Of a DNA stretch of 64,000 bases, positions 63,401 through 64,000 are shown in pieces; the stretch's first letter is position 1, and each line of letters starts with the position of its first letter. The DNA is from a bacterium SCSIO 12696 (GTDB taxonomy: Bacteria; Pseudomonadota; Gammaproteobacteria; Pseudomonadales; Porticoccaceae): assembly GCA_024397955.1 (NCBI GenBank), contig CP073744.1, forward strand, positions 496,001 through 560,000. The letters run 5' to 3'. A program made the position numbers and the translations under genes. The notes below the pieces were generated by a model. It made no database searches. It saw only the letters and a list, made by a program, of their open reading frames with translations, and was not told the origin of the DNA.

Positions 63401-64000
63401 GGTTCGCTCTGGCGTTTGGTGCGACCCAGGGTGTCGAACTCCACGTCGCTGGCAATCCAGTTGCCACTAAAACCCACGCTCAGGCTACGAATCGCACGAC
63501 CCAGTTTGTCAAAGCATTGCTGGCTCTGCCCACCCCCGGCGCTGTGGCTGATGGCTTTGTAGACCGTGCCTGTCGGACAGTGGCTGGTGTCCGCGTCCGT
63601 CAGGTAGGTTTTACTAAAGCCACCGGTCTCGCCGCGTTCAAAGTATTTGCGGCCCAACGGGCTGTAAGCGCTGACCACGTCCAGACCATTGAGGTCTCTG
63701 GCCTGGGTAACTTGACCGTAGCCGTTGCGGGTAACCACTTCGCTGGTTTTTTGTTCCAGGCTGTTGAAGCTGCGCTCGACATAGCGGCCCAAGGCGTCGT
63801 ATTCGCTGCGGCTGTAGCGAGAGGTAACCCCTGCCCCACTGGTGGTAGCACGCAGTTTGTTGCCAAAGTTGTCGTACTGGTACGTTGTGGTCAACCGGTA
63901 GGCAACATTGTCTGGCTCAATAACTTCCGTGGCCAGCAGGCCGCGTTTGTCACCGCTGGTGATGTAGGTAAAGGCACTGGTGCGGGTCTCGGTGTCGGCG
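60445..64000 (-). CDS. RHS/YD-repeat polymorphic toxin with C-terminal toxin tip (5' end outside window)
   Basis: The frame is open to the window edge; TTG at 63894 is internal, so at least 1,184 residues are seen. Most (63990-61640) are YD repeats of the shell (such as YDALGRYVERS and YDLLGRKDWMDD), followed by the RHS core boundary FLQADPFIQDP and NPLNATDPSGY (about 61560-61450). The last 335 residues are AT-richer and unrelated: a hydrophobic stretch, a Ser-rich linker, and a tip with HYDEFGREVGRTDRTT and DHPNPHHHRIDP rich in His. The tip looks like a nuclease-type toxin, but the exact class is not certain. In such systems the tip is released into a target cell by contact-dependent or type VI delivery. 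A coupled small gene follows. Confidence 0.9.
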   Translation of the reverse strand, partial: ADTETRTSAFTYITSGDKRGLLATEVIEPDNVAYRLTTTYQYDNFGNKLRATTSGAGVTSRYSRSEYDALGRYVERSFNSLEQKTSEVVTRNGYGQVTQARDLNGLDVVSAYSPLGRKYFERGETGGFSKTYLTDADTSHCPTGTVYKAISHSAGGGQSQQCFDKLGRAIRSLSVGFSGNWIASDVEFDTLGRTKRQSEPYYLDSGSPIYWTTIDYDILGRPTTTTLPDNSTGSVQYNGYSTVTINDKGHRKVETKNALGEVVGVTDNEGGSGHETSSVSYAYDAQGNMTTMTDSAGNVSTIHYDLLGRKDWMDDPDKGYWTYSYNVYGELESQTDANGQTSTLSYDVLGRLIHRIDRRTNNSVESDTQWHYNNGTSGLGLGLLNNVQQDNGDDGTNDYVKTVTYDTYGRVTHTATALGAGGSDGSYIEQVTYDQYGRTYQTFDASTDPTGATGYQGTQSHYNAYGYMDWVGDAVLGSNGQPRSIYRTITSMDARGNVTGETRGDNVSIARVYDPQTGRIETIDATHALGAEVQDLEYEWDTIGNLEWREEKSGNKNLRENFGYDDLNRLTSYQVVGQAAKTVQYDALGNILYKSDVGTYSYGTGNNSGAGDAGVHAVTQITGAEAATYSYDDNGNNLSGDGRTIVYSTFDKPLTISKGSHTTGFQYGPDRARYKRTDTNSSGTKTTLYVGNTEWITQINGDKEIKRHLGGTLITLKLNSTEQLQSVDTHYQYHDHLGSLDVITDETGAIVQEMSFDAWGERRDATDWTALANGALTTFDSSITTRGFTGHEMLDEVGVIHMNGRIYDPKIARFLQADPFIQDPTYTQSLNRYSYTWNNPLNATDPSGYISIRNPLDLAVVIVAIVVEVVCAYFGGECSGQGFALASTYFGGGYDDLFAAGAPTISSFTSSASTSSFTGTPGFAGGLFGRPSNLPSDAAASRTLEKILADTWSERTGGKYSNGVFTTSYGCSTMEHVGRVFRGGGEAPTGTIGPIDKTVTQKALEIPILGNIWEGAGDQAGFLFYHIGLQDNPFNEPINIFSGNVLTRPEQQQAKEALAVEGISGGLRRFIGVADELLESFLRRNTTNKTALPDEYWIYKRNPNQVTPGTRTINDVEKPSSSGGTYHQTTHYDEFGREVGRTDRTTHGREIDHPNPHHHRIDPVTRERLKNTEGSRIWPGLFGS

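Overview
The window comes from a gammaproteobacterium of about 50-55% G+C, with a GC-richer repeat block at the left end and a mosaic RHS gene at the right end. The order ftsK-lolA-rarA-crcB-serS on one strand, trxB-aat-bpt-infA, clpS/clpA, cspD, icd, rluE-nudJ, mnmA-hflD-purB closely follows the Pseudomonas aeruginosa chromosome as I remember it. Other gene choices (monomeric Icd, LapA/LapD/LapG adhesion control, orphan yajC) suggest a marine, Cellvibrionales-like lineage. That placement is an inference; no rRNA gene is present.

Left end (1-16490): the 3' part of a giant RTX adhesin gene with 32.3 near-identical 306-bp VCBS-type repeats, a divergent repeat block, RTX calcium repeats and a type I secretion tail. 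It is followed by a convergent lapG-type periplasmic protease and a divergent lapD-type c-di-GMP receptor, so the substrate, protease and receptor of a LapA-type adhesion switch lie together.

Middle left (16500-31400): gltX, tRNA-Ala(GGC), purU, an operon of a secreted TAP-family hydrolase with a NatAB-like ABC exporter, an orphan sdhC-sdhD pair, bcp, yajC, an AGCS symporter, tRNA-Pro(CGG), a TetR regulator with a DUF1285 protein, ETF-QO, and a sigma factor / membrane protein / DUF3106 cluster behind a His/Tyr/Arg-rich secreted protein.

Middle right (31400-59900): housekeeping genes. xthA and prc overlap. gor, trmO, serS, crcB, rarA, lolA and ftsK run leftwards; trxB, aat, bpt and infA run rightwards; clpA and clpS run leftwards; cspD, icd, rluE and nudJ run rightwards. 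A DUF3482 GTPase / DUF2868 membrane-protein pair sits between nudJ and mnmA-hflD-purB-roxA.

Right end (59993-64000): an RHS/YD-repeat polymorphic toxin, cut by the window edge, with an AT-richer C-terminal toxin tip and an overlapping small gene that is the likely immunity gene.

The most unusual points are: the sdhCD pair, which has no sdhAB next to it and lacks both residues that ligate haem b in E. coli; the highly homogenised adhesin array with visible multi-unit duplications; the RHS toxin tip with its coupled downstream gene; the DUF3482/DUF2868 pair; and a gene-poor intergenic stretch with a palindrome, a tiny ORF with a good ribosome binding site, and a hairpin.
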